NCBI GenBank assembly: GCA_027704905.1
Contig: JANIIK010000731.1
Span: 92,709 to 156,708, forward strand
Length of the DNA stretch: 64,000 nt
DNA from: Muraenolepis orangiensis
Taxonomy: Eukaryota; Chordata; Actinopteri; Gadiformes; Muraenolepididae
Direction: 5' to 3'
Part shown: piece after piece, positions 19,552-32,084 of the stretch
Position numbering within the stretch: the first letter of the stretch is position 1
Layout of the letters: every line of letters begins with the position of its first letter
Translations under genes and position numbers: made by a program
Notes under the pieces: model-generated
What the model was told of the DNA's origin: nothing
Seen by the model: only the letters and a program-made list of their open reading frames with translations
Database searches by the model: none

Positions 19552-19640
<89 letters not shown>
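19096..19640 (+). mobile_element. LINE 3' end with (TATC)n tail, unit A only
   Basis: The start (CTACACAGCACGGTCATGAA, GACTATTCAACTCTTCCCAG) resembles the end of a LINE ORF and its UTR. It ends in GGGATTAATAAAGTATCTATC and a long TATC tail, as in fish CR1/Rex1-type LINEs. Units B and C have the uninterrupted site GTGATTATGAGG at about 38430 and 58205. ATTA on both sides may be the duplication. Confidence 0.75.
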
Positions 19641-19642
<2 letters not shown>

Positions 19643-19800
19643 TATGAGGAGCAAAGTGGTGTTGTTGTGTTGAACTTTCTTGAAGGGGGTAAACAGAGCA
19701 AAGTGTATTGTGGAGTGACCAGGCTGACAAGGCCCTCCACATGGGCTGGGAGAGATGTAGCACAGAGGACAGCCACAGCTCACCACAGAGACGGGATTAG
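19641..19800. other. Conserved end of unit A
   Basis: Non-coding; the sequence is shared with 38436-38590 and 58210-58365. Short minus-strand frames here are unsupported. Confidence 0.5.
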
Positions 19801-19905
19801 TGGTAGTTGAGGTAGTAGTTGTATGTTATATGTGGTAGTTGAGGTATTAGTAGTATTTCATATGTGGTAGTTGAGGTAGTAGTTGTATGTTATATGTGGT
19901 AGTTA
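19801..19905. repeat. Short 32-bp-type array, start of unit B
   Basis: Three to four copies of GTGGTAGTTGAGGTAGTAG. Confidence 0.85.
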
Positions 19906-20103
19906 TCATATCACATATCCAACTTAATACCTAGTAGACTTTTAACCTGTATGTGAGACAGTCTACAGCAGAACATTAGTATAGAGCACAAGAATATGAG
20001 ACATATTCTGTCTAATATGATACATAATATGACAGACCCATAACTCTCACCATTAATAAGAAAGGCCAACACTGCTAGCAAGGCTGTGGACGACCTCACC
20101 TTG

Positions 20104-21020
<917 letters not shown>

Positions 21021-21029
21021 AGGTAGCAG

Positions 21030-21440
21030 TATGTCAGTAGGGTCAAGTTGAGGTACTAGTTGTATGTTAGTAGGGTCAAGTTGAGGTACTAGTTGTATGT
21101 TAGTAAGGTCAAGGTGAGGTACTAGTTGTATGTTAGTAGGTCAAGTGAGGTACTAGTTGTATGTCAGTAGGTCAAGTGAGGTACTAGTTGTATGTTAGTA
21201 AGGTCAGTTGAGGTACTAGTTGTATGTTAGTAGGTCAAGTTGAGGTACTAGTTGTATGTTAGTAAGGTCAAGTGAGGTACTAGTTGTATGTTAGTAAGGT
21301 CAAGGTGAGGTACTAGTTGTATGTTAGTAAGGTCAGGTTGAGGTACTAGTTGTATGTTAGTAGGTCAGGTTGAGGTACTAGTTGTATGTAGTAAGGTCAA
21401 GTTGAGGTACTAGTTGTATGTAGTAGGTCAGTTGAGTTAG
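21030..21440. repeat. 33-bp minisatellite, unit B
   Basis: About 13 copies, several with small deletions, so the long open frame of the other units is broken here. Confidence 0.9.
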
Positions 21441-21870
21441 TAGTTGTATGTAATACATTAAAGTTGAGGTAGTATTAGTATTAAATATGTTGTAGTTGAG
21501 GTAGTAGTGGTATGTCTGTATGTATATGTATTTGTGGTAGTTGAGGTAGTAGTTGTAATATGTGGTAGTTGAGGTAGTAGTTGTAATATGTGGTAGTAGT
21601 ATTGTGTTATTTTGGGAGTTGAGATAGTAGCTTTATATAGTATGTGTTAGTTAAGGTAGTACTTGTGTATATCATATGTGGTAGTAGAGGTAGTAGCTGT
21701 ATATAATATGTGGTAGTTGAGGTAATAGTTGTGTATATAATATGTGGTAGTTGAGGTACTAGTTGTATATAATATGTGGTCAATGAGGTGGTAGTTGTAT
21801 GTAATATATTGTAGTTGAGGTAGTAGTTGTATATAATATGTGGTAGTTGAATTAGTAGTGTCTGTCACCA
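21441..21870. repeat. 32-bp-type array, degenerate, unit B
   Basis: Mixed variants of GTAGTTGAGGTAGTAGTTG between the 33-bp array and the LINE fragment. Confidence 0.8.
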
Positions 21871-21874
21871 CTGT

Positions 21875-22870
21875 CTGTCCCCACTGTCACCACCTCAAAC
21901 AGATCACAACATTCCCCAACCAGAAGCCGGTGATGAACAGAGAGGTCCTCCTACTCCTAAAGGCACGTGAGCTTTTAGGTCGGGCGATGCACTGGCCTAC
22001 TGTTTAGCCAGGGCTAATCTGAAAAGGGCATCAAGCGGGCCAAGCTCAAACACAAGCGAAGGGTTGAAGACCACTTCAACAACTCCGATCCCCGACGCAT
22101 GTGGCAGGGCATCCAGGCCATCACGGATTATAAACCCTCCAACAACTCACCCCCCAACCACTGACTCATCCCTCCCTGACGAACTTAATCATTTTTTTGC
22201 TCGCTACGACCGGAACAACCCCGAACGGCCCACCAGGGCTCCTCTCCCCGTTGACCACCAACCCCTCACCCTCTCCCCCACAGACGTGCGTGCGGCACTG
22301 AGCAGAACAAATGCGCATAAGGCAGCTGGTCCTGATGGCATCCCCGGTGGCGTGCTCAGGAACTGCGCTGAGCGGCTGACCGAGGTCCTTACTGACATTT
22401 TCAACTTGTCACTAGCTCAGGCAGTTGTCCCTGTGTGCTTTAAAACCACCTCCATTGTGCCAGTGCCAAAACACTCTTCTGCAGCGAGCCTCAACGACTT
22501 CTGCCCTGTTGCCCTCACCCCCATCGTCATGAAGTGCTTGGAGAGGCTGGTCCTGGCTCACCTCAAATCTGGCCTGTCAACCTCACTGGATAAACACCAA
22601 TTTGCCTACCGTGAGAACAGGAGCACGGAGGACACCATTTCCTCAGCTCTTCACTCCGCTCTCTCCCACCTGGATGAGAGCAACACCCACGTGAGAATGC
22701 TGTTCATAGACTTCAGCTCAGCATTTAACACCATCACCCCCTTCAAACTCATCTTCAAACTGGGTGACCTCATGAAAACCAAGAACCTTGACATCAACCC
22801 CTCAGTTTGTAACTGGTTATTAGACTTCCTAACCAACTGACCCCAGTCAGTCAGGTTAGACCGTCTCACC
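21875..22870 (+). pseudogene. LINE reverse transcriptase fragment, unit B
   Basis: Counterpart of 1885-2880 and slightly better preserved. Bases 22064-22840 form a frame that includes ELNHFFARYDRNNPERP, the RT fingers and palm, and FIDFSSAFNTITPFK. The same TGA ends DFLTN in units B and D, so the stop was inherited before duplication. The start of this frame is shifted relative to the true LINE frame. Confidence 0.85.
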
Positions 22871-23048
22871 TCCTCCACCCTCACCCTAAACACCTCACCC
22901 TAAACACCTCACCCTAAACACCTCACCCTAAACACCTCACCCTAAACACCTCACCCTAAACACCTCACCCTAAACACCTCACCCTAAACACCTCACCCTA
23001 AACTCCTCACCCTAAACACCTCACCCTAAACACCTCACCCTAAACACC
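22871..23048. repeat. 14-bp minisatellite, unit B
   Basis: About 12 copies of CTCACCCTAAACAC. Confidence 0.95.
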
Positions 23049-23514
23049 GCCCCCCCTGCTGCCACACCTCTGCTGTCCCCCCCCCCCTGCTGCCCCCCCA
23101 CTGCTGCCCCCCCCTCTGCTTCCTCCCCCTCTGCTGTCCCCCCCCCCTGCTGCCGCCCCCCCTCTACTCTCCCCCCTGCTTCCCCCCCCACTGCTGCACC
23201 CCCCCTCTGCTGCCCCCCCTCTGCTTTCCCCCCCTCTGCTGTCCCCCCCCCCTGCTGCCCTCTGCCGCCCCCCCCACTGCTGCCCCCCCTCTACTCCCCC
23301 CCCCTGCTTCCCTCCCCCTCTGCTGCCCCCCCCTCTGCTGTCCCCCCCCACTGCTGCCGCCCCCCCTGCTGCTGCACCTCTGCTGCCCCCCCCCTCTGCT
23401 GCCCCCCCCCTGCTGCCCCCCCCTCTGCTGCCCCCCCCCCTGCTTCCCCCCCTCTGCTGCACCCCCCCCTGCTGCCCCCCCTCTGCTGCCCCCCCCCCCC
23501 CTGCCCCCCCCTCT
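23049..23514. repeat. C-rich CTGCTG array, unit B
   Basis: The longest version of this array. Glycine-rich open frames of up to 140 residues on the minus strand are artefacts. Confidence 0.9.
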
Positions 23515-24357
23515 ACTCAACACCTATAATAATCACCACCAATGTCTTTGACTAATCTGTAAAAAAGGAGAAAGAAAAAACAAACTGTAAAAACAAACTG
23601 TATCACAACTACCTTCCTCTCTATACTTTACATCTACTATATCATTCTCTAACGGACTCTGTGTGTGTGTGTGTGTCTGTCAGAAGAAATCCGCCCCCTT
23701 TCAGGTTGAGGGGGTCTTCATACTGGGCGGGATGCTTGGGGGGGGTCTGAACGTGACCAAGTTCCATTTGTTAAGCATTCCATCCAGTAGTTTTCGTTTT
23801 GCGGGCGATTTAGTGGAACATTCAGGGGTTTCAATGCTGAGCTGAGGCCGTAACAATGGAAGTCAGGTGATCATCCTACACAATACTCATGTAGGGGCCA
23901 TAGCCATCCCGTGGAATCCCACGGGCAATGCGCTAGTATTTATTACTAAGATACCTGTTTACTGTACCTGCCATATAGATTTAAATCTCAACTGTTGATA
24001 GAACTGCTCCTACCCCTGTGTATACATTTATATATACCATACATTTATATATGCTCACTTGTATATTCATTTACATTATATATATGTATCCTGCTTTCAA
24101 TAACGGCATACCCCTGATCACTACCTGTTAAATACTCACTTAGCTGTATATACATATACCTTATTATATTATTGTGCTGCTCATATCCCATTTAATACCT
24201 AGACTGTCTTTAAACCAGTACATTAAACTGTAAATGATATTATATCACCAGCCACTTTACTGCTACATGTGCCCTCTGGTTAGATGCTCCATTATTATCA
24301 CTGTACTGTACTGTGCTGTGAAATGACATTACATTAGAATCTAATCTAATCTAATCT
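23515..24357 (+). mobile_element. LINE 3' end with (TCTAA)n tail, unit B
   Basis: Nearly identical to 3227-4074. No gene is seen. Confidence 0.6.
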
Positions 24358-26188
24358 AGTTGTATATAATATGTGTTAGTTGAGTTAGTAGTAGTATATA
24401 ACATGTGGTAGTTGAGTTAGTAGTAGTATATAATATGTGGTAGTTGAGTTAGTAGTAGTATATAATATGTGGTAGTTGAGTTAGTAGTAGTATATAATAT
24501 GTGGTAGTTGAGTTAGTAGTAGTATATAATATGTGGTAGTTGAGTTAGTAGTAGTATATAATATGTGGTAGTTGAGGTAGTAGTAGTATATAATATGTGG
24601 TAGTTGAGGTAGTAGTAGTATATATATATGTGGTAGTTGAGTTAGTAGTAGTATATAATATGTGGTAGTTGAGGTAGTAGTAGTATATAATATGTGGTAG
24701 TTGAGGTAGTAGTAGTATATAACATGTGGTAGTTGAGGTAGTAGTAGTATATAACATGTGTAGTTGAGTTAGTAGTAGTATATAACATGTGGTAGTTGAG
24801 GTAGTAGTAGTATATAACATGTGGTAGTTGAGGTAGTAGTAGTATATAACATGTGGTAGTTGAGATAGTAGTAGTATATAACATGTGGTAGTTGAGGTAG
24901 TAGTAGTATATAATATGTGGTAGTTGAGTTAGTAGTAGTATATAACATGTGGTAGTTGAGGTAGTAGTAGTATATAACATGTGGTAGTTGAGGTAGTAGT
25001 AGTATATAATATGTGGTAGTTGAGTTAGTAGTAGTATATAACATGTGGTAGTTGAGGTAGTAGTAGTATATAACATGTGGTAGTTGAGTTAGTAGTAGTA
25101 TATAATATGTGGTAGTTGAGTTAGTAGTAGTATATAACATGTGGTAGTTGAGTTAGTAGTAGTATATAATATGTGTTAGTTGAGTTAGTAGTAGTATATA
25201 ATATGTGGTAGTTGAGTTAGTAGTAGTATATAATATGTGGTAGTTGAGTTAGTAGTAGTATATAACATGTGGTAGTTGAGTTAGTAGTAGTATATAATAT
25301 GTGTTAGTTGAGTTAGTAGTAGTATATAATATGTGGTAGTTGAGTTAGTAGTAGTATATAATATGTGTTAGTTGAGTTAGTAGTAGTATATAACATGTGG
25401 TAGTTGAGGTAGTAGTAGTATATAACATGTGGTAGTTGAGTTAGTAGTAGTATATAATATGTGGTAGTTGAGTTAGTAGTAGTATATAACATGTGGTAGT
25501 TGAGGTAGTAGTAGTATATACCATGTGGTAGTTGAGGTAGTAGTAGTATATACCATGTGGTAGTTGAGGTAGTAGTAGTATATAACATGTGGTAGTTGAG
25601 GTAGTAGTAGTATATAACATGTGGTAGTTGAGTTAGTAGTAGTATATAACATGTGGTAGTTGAGGTAGTAGTAGTATATAACATGTGGTAGTTGAGGTAG
25701 TAGTAGTATATAACATGTGGTAGTTGAGTTAGTAGTAGTATATAACATGTGGTAGTTGAGGTAGTAGTAGTATATAACATGTGGTAGTTGAGTTAGTAGT
25801 AGTATATAACATGTGGTAGTTGAGGTAGTAGTAGTATATACCATGTGGTAGTTGAGGTAGTAGTAGTATATAACATGTGGTAGTTGAGGTAGTAGTAGTA
25901 TATAACATGTGGTAGTTGAGGTAGTAGTAGTATATAACATGTGGTAGTTGAGGTAGTAGTAGTATATAACATGTGGTAGTTGAGGTAGTAGTAGTATATA
26001 ACATGTGGTAGTTGAGGTAGTAGTAGTATATAACATGTGGTAGTTGAGTTAGTAGTAGTATATAACATGTGGTAGTTGAGGTAGTAGTAGTATATAACAT
26101 GTGGTAGTTGAGTTAGTAGTAGTATATAACATGTGGTAGTTGAGGTAGTAGTAGTATATAACATGTGGTAGTTGAGGTAGTATCTGTA
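24358..26188. repeat. 32-bp minisatellite before V of unit B
   Basis: About 57 copies, twice as many as in unit A. The first half is rich in AATATGTGG and TTGAGTTAG variants and the second in ACATGTGG and TTGAGGTAG, so the array has sub-domains. Confidence 0.95.
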
Positions 26189-26347
26189 TATTGCATAGTG
26201 TAGAGCAGTATAAAGCTGGTTCTTGGTTGAGGCCCCTGGTTAGAGCAGCTCTGTGCTCAGTGCTCTGTGTCAGAGTCTCTTCCCCCTCAGCAGCTGCAGC
26301 AGGTTCCTGCTGTAACGACTCAGTGACTACACAGTCTGACTGAGGGA
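26189..26347. other. 3' flank of V, unit B
   Basis: About 160 bp between array and RSS, conserved before all four V genes. It contains GCAGCTGCAGCAGG, a CAGCTG E-box. No gene is seen. Confidence 0.5.
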
Positions 26348-26375
26348 GGTTTATGTACGGCTCTCAATCACTGTG
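26348..26375 (-). other. 12-bp-spacer RSS of V, unit B
   Basis: Heptamer CACAGTG (26375-26369), 12-nt spacer, nonamer ACATAAACC (26356-26348) on the minus strand, identical to unit A. Confidence 0.95.
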
Positions 26376-26850
26376 TGAACACAGCAACACTGTTAAGGTA
26401 GTGGAAACTCAGACAGTGATAAACTGCTGCGTCTTCAGGCTGGGCTCCGGCGATGCTCAGAGAGAAGTCAGTGCTGCCTCCACTGCCACTAAACCGAGCT
26501 GGTGTTGGTGATACTAGTTGGCTTATGAATTTCATGATGAGCTTGGGGACTTCACCGGGTTTCTGTTGGAACCAGAATATGTGTACACCAGCAATAATTG
26601 TATAAACCGCTGGGTTGGTTTTACAGGTCAGAGTGACTCTGGATCCTGCAGTAAAAGTCACTACTGGTGGCTGGGTCACAGTCACCTGACTGCTGGTTCC
26701 TATAGAAAACAAACAAACATAACATGGAGTCATCCAACAGAAAACACAAGCAAACACAGACGGGTGGTCCACATGTGGATGGAGAGGAATGAACCCACCT
26801 GTTAAGGATCCACAGACCACTGTCCAGAAAAGGATGGTGAGGTGGTTCAT
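26376..26850 (-). CDS. Immunoglobulin light-chain V segment, kappa-like L1 type, unit B
   Basis: Variable segment with leader exon 26850-26799, a 99-bp intron and exon 26699-26376. The leader peptide equals that of unit A. The Cys-Trp-Cys pattern is intact (TLTC, FWFQQKPGEVPKL, AVYHC). It differs from unit A mainly in CDR1 (YTIIAGVHI), CDR2 (KFISQL) and CDR3 (LSFHYLNSVAV). Framework changes are few: TQPPVVTFTAG at the start, Phe after Trp, and Val for Ala in PGEVPK. The frame is open throughout and the RSS is sound, so it is probably functional. Joining to J at 27803 would need inversion of about 1.4 kb. Confidence 0.95.
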
Positions 26851-26914
26851 GGTTGCCACGGTTTCTGGGGTGTTGAGTGACAGCTCAGAGTCCTGCAGTG
26901 TTGAACTGAGAGGA

Positions 26915-26959
26915 CTTTTAAACCCTCTCAGAAGCCCAGTTTCAGCTCAGCATGCAAAG
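26915..26959 (-). promoter_or_regulatory. V promoter, unit B
   Basis: TTTAAAAG (26922-26915) and the octamer-like CTTTGCAT (26959-26952) keep the same spacing to the ATG as in unit A. Confidence 0.75.
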
Positions 26960-26980
26960 CTTTCTCTGTATGGAAATGAC

Positions 26981-27290
26981 CTGTTTCCACTCATCACACT
27001 GGGGGTGAGAGTGAACCACCTGTTTCCACTCATCACACTGGGGGTGAGAGTGAACCACCTGTTTCCACTCATCAAACTGGGGGTGAGAGTGAACCACCTG
27101 TTTCCACTCATCTCACTGGGGGTGAGAGGGAACCACCTGTTTCCACTTATCACACTGGGGGTGAGAGTGAACCACCTGTTTTCCACTTATCACACTGGGG
27201 GTGAGATTGAACCACCTGTTTCCACTCATCACACTGGGGGTGAGAGTGAACCACCTGTTTCCACTCATCTCACTGGGGGTTAGGGTGAAT
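26981..27290. repeat. 39-bp minisatellite upstream of V, 8 copies
   Basis: Copies start at 26981, 27020, 27059, 27098, 27137, 27176, 27216 and 27255. One copy has an extra T. Each carries a CACCTG E-box at its junction. Confidence 0.95.
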
Positions 27291-27763
27291 GCATACATTC
27301 TGGGAGGACCTCTGTATCTCTTCTACATTCACACTTTATGGAATACGATGTGGATTTAGCTGCAAACAATGGGGATTAATCATCAGAGACTTTTTTCCAA
27401 TTCATGTTTTTCTTGGTTTGTTTGACATTCTTAAATGTTCTACTTCTTTAAAAAAATACGAATATGCTAGTTTCTTAAATAAACATAATAATGTATACTA
27501 GTATTATCTTTGTAATTCATTTATCTGTATTTCACTTTCATCTTAATTAAGTTAGGTGAGCGTACTTGTGTTGAGATAATCAAATGTCCTTCAAATATTT
27601 GTTATATTCCAAAATACATGTAGAATAAATACAATCCATACTTTGAAACACTTGATAAAAGTGACTAACCAGGGCTTGAGTTGATCAAATGTGAATTCCT
27701 TCATAGTTTCCTGTGATAAGTTAGTGTCTATGTGTCAGTGAGATGTGTCTTCAATGGGAGGGA
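27291..27763. other. V-J spacer, unit B
   Basis: AT-rich, no gene, homologous to 5887-6342. Confidence 0.7.
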
Positions 27764-27802
27764 GGTTTTTGTACAGACTCTTATTGAGGATGTATCACTG
27801 TG
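27764..27802 (+). other. 23-bp-spacer RSS of J, unit B
   Basis: GGTTTTTGT (27764-27772), 23-nt spacer, CACTGTG (27796-27802). The spacer equals that of unit A. Confidence 0.97.
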
Positions 27803-27840
27803 GTGGACTTTTGGTGGAGGCACCAAACTCACCGTTGACT
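27803..27840 (+). CDS. Immunoglobulin light-chain J segment, unit B
   Basis: It encodes WTFGGGTKLTVD and ends at the GTAAGT donor (27841), leaving one base for a phase 1 splice to C at 28811. The sequence equals that of unit A. Confidence 0.95.
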
Positions 27841-28390
27841 GTAAGTACAAGGACACTTTTCTTTATCTGATATAACTCCCTAAACATTAAGTTTCTATCA
27901 AATTGGTCTGAAGAACACATTTTTTAAATTTATATTCTAAACTTTGAAACTTCTAAATGTTTGGTTGTTAAGGGCAGTAGACACCATTATTGAATGGAGT
28001 TCAGTCACTTAATGTTATTATTTACATTGTTTTTGTCATGATTTGATTATGATGAGCATTCATCATTTATTAAGCATATCATTGAATTACTTTGTACTTC
28101 ATGAAATGGGCAAACAAGTATCCTTCAAGTTCAGTTAGTCAGTTAAGTCAGTTAAGTTACTTCTAAAAAGTCGTAATTTAATGAATAGAACATTTAATTT
28201 GCAAATGTATTTCTGTGCTTAAAGGTTCCCATTGTAAATTATTCTGAAGTGTTTTGACCGAACGTTGAATTAAATATAAGAAAAAGGAAGTGAAAAACGA
28301 ATCTGAAGAAGTTCTGCCACCTGACAGTTGTTGACACATTACAATGGGCCTCATGTATTCATTTAGAGTTAATGTGGAAATTGATATAAA

Positions 28391-28640
28391 TTGGCTGGTG
28401 GATAGCTCTGTCTTTTGAGACTTGGCTCGGGAACCAGAAGGTCCCCGGTTCAAGTCCCCGAAACACCGGGCACTGCCGAGGTGCCCATGAGCAAGGCACC
28501 AGACCCTTACCCTGCTCCCCTAGTGCTGAATATACAATAGCTGCCCACTGCTCCTAATACTAGGATGGGTTAAATGCAGAGAAACACATTTCACTGTGTG
28601 TGTACATGTATGAGACCAAAAAAGAGGATTTAAGATTTTG
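28391..28640 (+). mobile_element. tRNA-derived SINE in the J-C intron, unit B
   Basis: Same insertion as in unit A, with a fuller central part (GGGCACTGCCGAGGTGCCCA), which units A has lost. The remaining intron (27841-28810) shows no gene. Confidence 0.7.
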
Positions 28641-28810
28641 AAATAAATACATGACACATTTAAATGTTTCAAACAATAAAATGTGTCATGGTTTCATTTA
28701 TATTAATTACAACAGTTGATGAATCTTCCAGTCCTCTGCGCTCCCTATGAGCGGCCATGTTAAGGGAGCCACTTGTCCACTTGTCTCCTCTCTCTCTCTC
28801 TCTCTTCCAG

Positions 28811-29133
28811 TGGGAGTGGTTCAGCCCACGCTGAGCCTCCTTCCTCCCTCCAGAGTGGAGCTGGAGCAGGGCAGGGCTGCACTGCTGTGTTTGGCCACTG
28901 GGGGCTTCCCCTCAGACTGGAAGCTTGGCTGGAAGGTGGGGGGCAGCAGCAGGTCTGCCGGGGTGTCGGATAGCCCGGGGGCCCTGGGGAAAGATGGCAC
29001 CTACAGCCGGAGCAGTGCCTTGACCCTCCCTGCGGACCAGTGGAAGAAGGCGGGCTCAGTGAGCTGTGAGGCCAGTAGGAGCGGCCAGACGCCTGTCACT
29101 CAAACCCTGAATCCTGACCAGTGTTCAGAGTAG
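28811..29133 (+). CDS. Immunoglobulin light-chain constant exon, kappa-like L1 type, unit B
   Basis: CL exon after a CTCT tract and CAG acceptor (28809-28810). It encodes 107 residues with the same cysteines (27, 86, 105) and Trp41 as unit A. It differs from the proteins of units A and C by Ala for Val in SPGALGK and Gly for Glu in KKAGSVSC. Both changes sit in loops or strand edges by simple motif position, and neither removes a conserved residue. The stop TAG gives the same C-terminus DQCSE. It is likely functional and joined to J at 27803. Confidence 0.97.
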
Positions 29134-29325
29134 AGAGGCTCCAGCATGGAAGTAGTGTAGAATACAAATCTCCTCTGACACGTCTGCTTTCTATCTCTCT
29201 GTCTAAGGTAGCTGCAGCTTTTGATGACCTCAATATAATATCAATATAACATGTCTTTGAGCCATTAGCATTACGCTCCATGGTCTGTTACCCCTTTGCT
29301 TGAGTTTGTCACATGTTGAACATTT

Positions 29326-29331
29326 AATAAA
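29326..29331 (+). terminator. Polyadenylation signal of C, unit B
   Basis: AATAAA about 193 bp after the stop codon. Confidence 0.85.
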
Positions 29332-30152
29332 GATGTTAAAAAAACAATGATTAATTGTCATCATTTCTGATGGTATATCTTCTGTCCACGCTCTAACAAG
29401 TATAACACCTCTTCTATTTCTTCATTAAATATTTGACCAGCCGTTTGAATGAAGGGTAAAGCTGTGGTTTGTCTCATCTCTGAATGACCAAAGTGTTGCT
29501 TGTGTGGCTCTTCTTGGAAGGTGTGTTCACTGGATCCAGTGGACCAGTGTCAGTCATAGAGACACTGCTGCTGAAATGACCCATGTGTTTCAGACTGACT
29601 TCATGTCACTTCATCAAACAGTAGTTCAGGGTGTCCAGGTTTCTGCACATGTAACAGACGCCAGCAGGTGGCGCTGTGCAGTGGTAAACCTCACTCCCTG
29701 ACACCTAAATAGACGTTCTAGCGATGAAGCTAGGGCCTGTGGGTTTGAGCTCTCATGTTAGAACGTGGCCTCTCGTGCCGGAGGTGGTCAGTTCCAGTAA
29801 TAGTAACAGTAACAGTCAGTGCTCAGTGCTGGACACTGACTGTTACACACATACCAACTTAGAAACGTGTAGAAGTACGTCTGGAAAGACATTCAGTATC
29901 TCTCACGGAGACAGAGGATCCCTAGCATGCTGAGTGGTGGAAACAGTTCCATATTAATCATGGTTGAGTTTATTAGTCAAAGACCAAACCGACATCATCT
30001 CTTAAAGATGTGGTTCATTAACCGTATTCTGTGAGCAGTGAACCGTAGCTATTCAAATGATCTCCAGTTTTAGCTGACGCCCACCTGGGTCTCTAGAGGG
30101 ACAGAAAGTCAGTGGAGGTTTTCAGAAGAGTCTCTGGAGATTACAGGGAAAG

Positions 30153-30154
<2 letters not shown>
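29332..30154 (+). other. Conserved 3' flank of C, unit B
   Basis: No gene. It is nearly identical to 7891-8713 and holds the CTCF-like motif at 29660-29675. Confidence 0.6.
29660..29675 (+). promoter_or_regulatory. CTCF-like motif 3' of C, unit B
   Basis: GCCAGCAGGTGGCGCT on the plus strand, same site and orientation as 8219-8235. Confidence 0.55.

Positions 30155-30208
<54 letters not shown>
30155..30208. repeat. (GT)n microsatellite
   Basis: A pure GT run of 54 bp, shortest of the three copies at this locus. Confidence 0.97.
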
Positions 30209-30210
<2 letters not shown>

Positions 30211-30294
30211 CTACATACCGGCTCAGTGGTGCCCTCTTGTGTCAAACCACAGCCATTACTACAAAGAGTGAATCCAAAACTGTGAGTCAATGAT

Positions 30295-30404
30295 GTAGTC
30301 GTTGAGGTGGTGGTTGTATGAAATATGTGATAGTTGAGGTAGTAGTTGTATATTATATGTGGTGGTTGAGGTAGTTCTATATGATTTGTGGTAGTTAAGG
30401 TCGT
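30295..30404. repeat. Short 32-bp-type array
   Basis: Three to four degenerate copies, cut by the gypsy fragment. Confidence 0.75.
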
Positions 30405-31239
30405 AGCTGAAGACGACCTGGGCAGAAGGAGTTGCTCTCTTCCCCGGCCACGCCCGCCCACCCAATCTCCCCCCCCCCCCGGATCATGGACTGGGAGGCT
30501 TACGGCCCAGAGGAGCGGGGTTGGGCCCCGCGCCGCTACAGTCTGGACCCGTTCCTTATCCGCCACTGTCACCGGGAACACCCCTTCAAGCCGGGTTGGG
30601 CGCCAGGAGGCGCCCGTTGAGGGGGGGGTACCGTCACGGTTACGGTGGTCGGCAGGGGGCGTGGCCAAGCCGCGTGCGCTGGCGGCGCACATACACACCT
30701 GTCAGCGATTGCCGTGGCTGATTGCTAATCCCCTCACCTGGGGTATATAGACCCTGGCTTCCCGGTACCCCGGGGTTACGTCGTACTGTATGCTTACTAT
30801 TTTGTACGTTGGTACATTCTGGACGGAATCGCCACGCCGATGTCCCGGAGATCCAGATTCATTGCCTGTCTCGCGTTACTCTCCTGTCCCGGACTACTCT
30901 CCGGTCTATATGAGCTCCACGGTAATTATAATTACCTGTACAGTACCTGTCGCTACTCGACCTCCCGGTATCTAGACTTGTCGCTCGTCCCTGACCATCC
31001 GTCTGTCCGGTACCTGTCGCTACTCGACCTCCCGGTATCCAGACTCCTCTCCCGTCCCAGACTACTCGCCGGTGTACTACCTGCCGGTACTCCGCGGATC
31101 GACTTCCCGGTTTCCAGACCCCTTGCCTGTCCCCGTTCACCCTTGTGTGTTGTGTTTGCGTTGAGTAAAGCTTGACGTTATAGCTCCACTGTGTCTTGGT
31201 CTGCGTTCTGGGTCCCACCGAACTATCCCATACGTGACA
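30405..31239 (+). mobile_element. Ty3/gypsy 3' end: chromodomain tail and LTR
   Basis: Bases 30486-30620 encode the end of an integrase chromodomain (MDWEAYGPEERGWAPRR, then LDPFLIRHCHREHP and PGGAR before TGA), as in fish chromovirus-type gypsy elements. The LTR follows from about 30632 (CGTCACGG) to 31239 (ACGTGACA), with TATATAGACC near 30745 as a promoter. Its interior contains imperfect direct repeats (CTACTCGACCTCCCGGTATC at about 30953 and 31021). The 5' portion of the element is absent. Open frames inside the LTR are not genes. Confidence 0.75.
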
Positions 31240-31565
31240 GCAACAAGACACGCAGTGGACTTAGCTATGGGATTTATCCACCGGCATCGACCGGCTGCAG
31301 TTTGTTGGCCGATAAAAGTCTCCTTTGTTGAATTGTGAGCATGCAATAGCGTGCGATAAAATGGCCAACATTATTTATCCCCAAGGGGACATTCCGCTGT
31401 GACCACAGCACACAATACAACTAAATATCAATATGAAAAAATACACAAAGTACAAATCTAAATACAAATGACGGTGTCTGTATTCATAGTTTCTAAATTA
31501 TATGTAGGGTCCAAAGTGAACACCTGCATACTAATGCGATGGCCCTCTCCCACGCTTCCTTGCTC
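31240..31565. other. No feature seen
   Basis: AT-rich DNA with no recognised gene. CCCCAAGGGGACATT is reminiscent of dispersed fish repeats. Confidence 0.4.
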
Positions 31566-31570
31566 CCAGG

Positions 31571-31740
31571 CTGAGAAGATGGTGCTGGCCGTGGGGGACT
31601 GTGTTCAGTTCCTTTAGGAGGAGGTGCGGAGCGCCCTGGAGGAGGTAGTGGAGGGGCAGAAGGAGGCGCAGGAGGAGGCTGTCAGAATTCTTGACTCCCA
31701 GACGGTCCGAGACGCCCAGCAGCTGCCCGTCAGACGGCAG
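31571..31740 (+). pseudogene. Spectrin-repeat-like exon fragment (nesprin-like), unit B
   Basis: The exon-like frame reads AEKMVLAVGDCVQFL, a stop (TAG 31616-31618), then EEVRSALEEVVEGQKEAQEE and ILDSQTVRDAQQLPVRRQ. It is flanked by CCCAG before and GTGTTA after, as true splice sites would be. The heptad-like helical pattern fits a spectrin repeat. The link to the SYNE-like CH fragment of units A and C is inferred from strand, position and style of decay. It cannot encode a protein. Confidence 0.45.
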
Positions 31741-32084
31741 GTGTTAACATTCTGTTTTATTTAATTGTTTCTTTCTTGCTTAATTTTTCAGTTAATTTAG
31801 TTTTTTTGTTTGTTTTTATGTTTATTGCCCTCTTCCTGTCCTCTATCTATAACAATGTATTATGAATATATTAATCCGAGTGCAAAGAAATAAAACTGAA
31901 ATAACGCATGAAAGTCAGTTACAATATTTATATATGTTTTAGTTTCACAGACACAATGACTTATCTAACTAAATAAATACATTTGATTCATAGACACAAT
32001 GACTTATCAGAAATAATAAATATCAAACATAATACAAATACACATTGCCGATTGACAAGGAGTAAGGTTTGGGGATGGATGGAG
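31741..32084. other. AT-rich intron-like stretch
   Basis: No gene is seen between the two exon-like fragments. Confidence 0.5.

Noticed and set aside
23040..23523. Glycine-rich proteins on the minus strand
   Set aside because: They are translations of the CTGCTG and C-run array.
30388..31175. Overlapping ORFs as host genes
   Set aside because: They are the end of a gypsy integrase chromodomain followed by LTR sequence.
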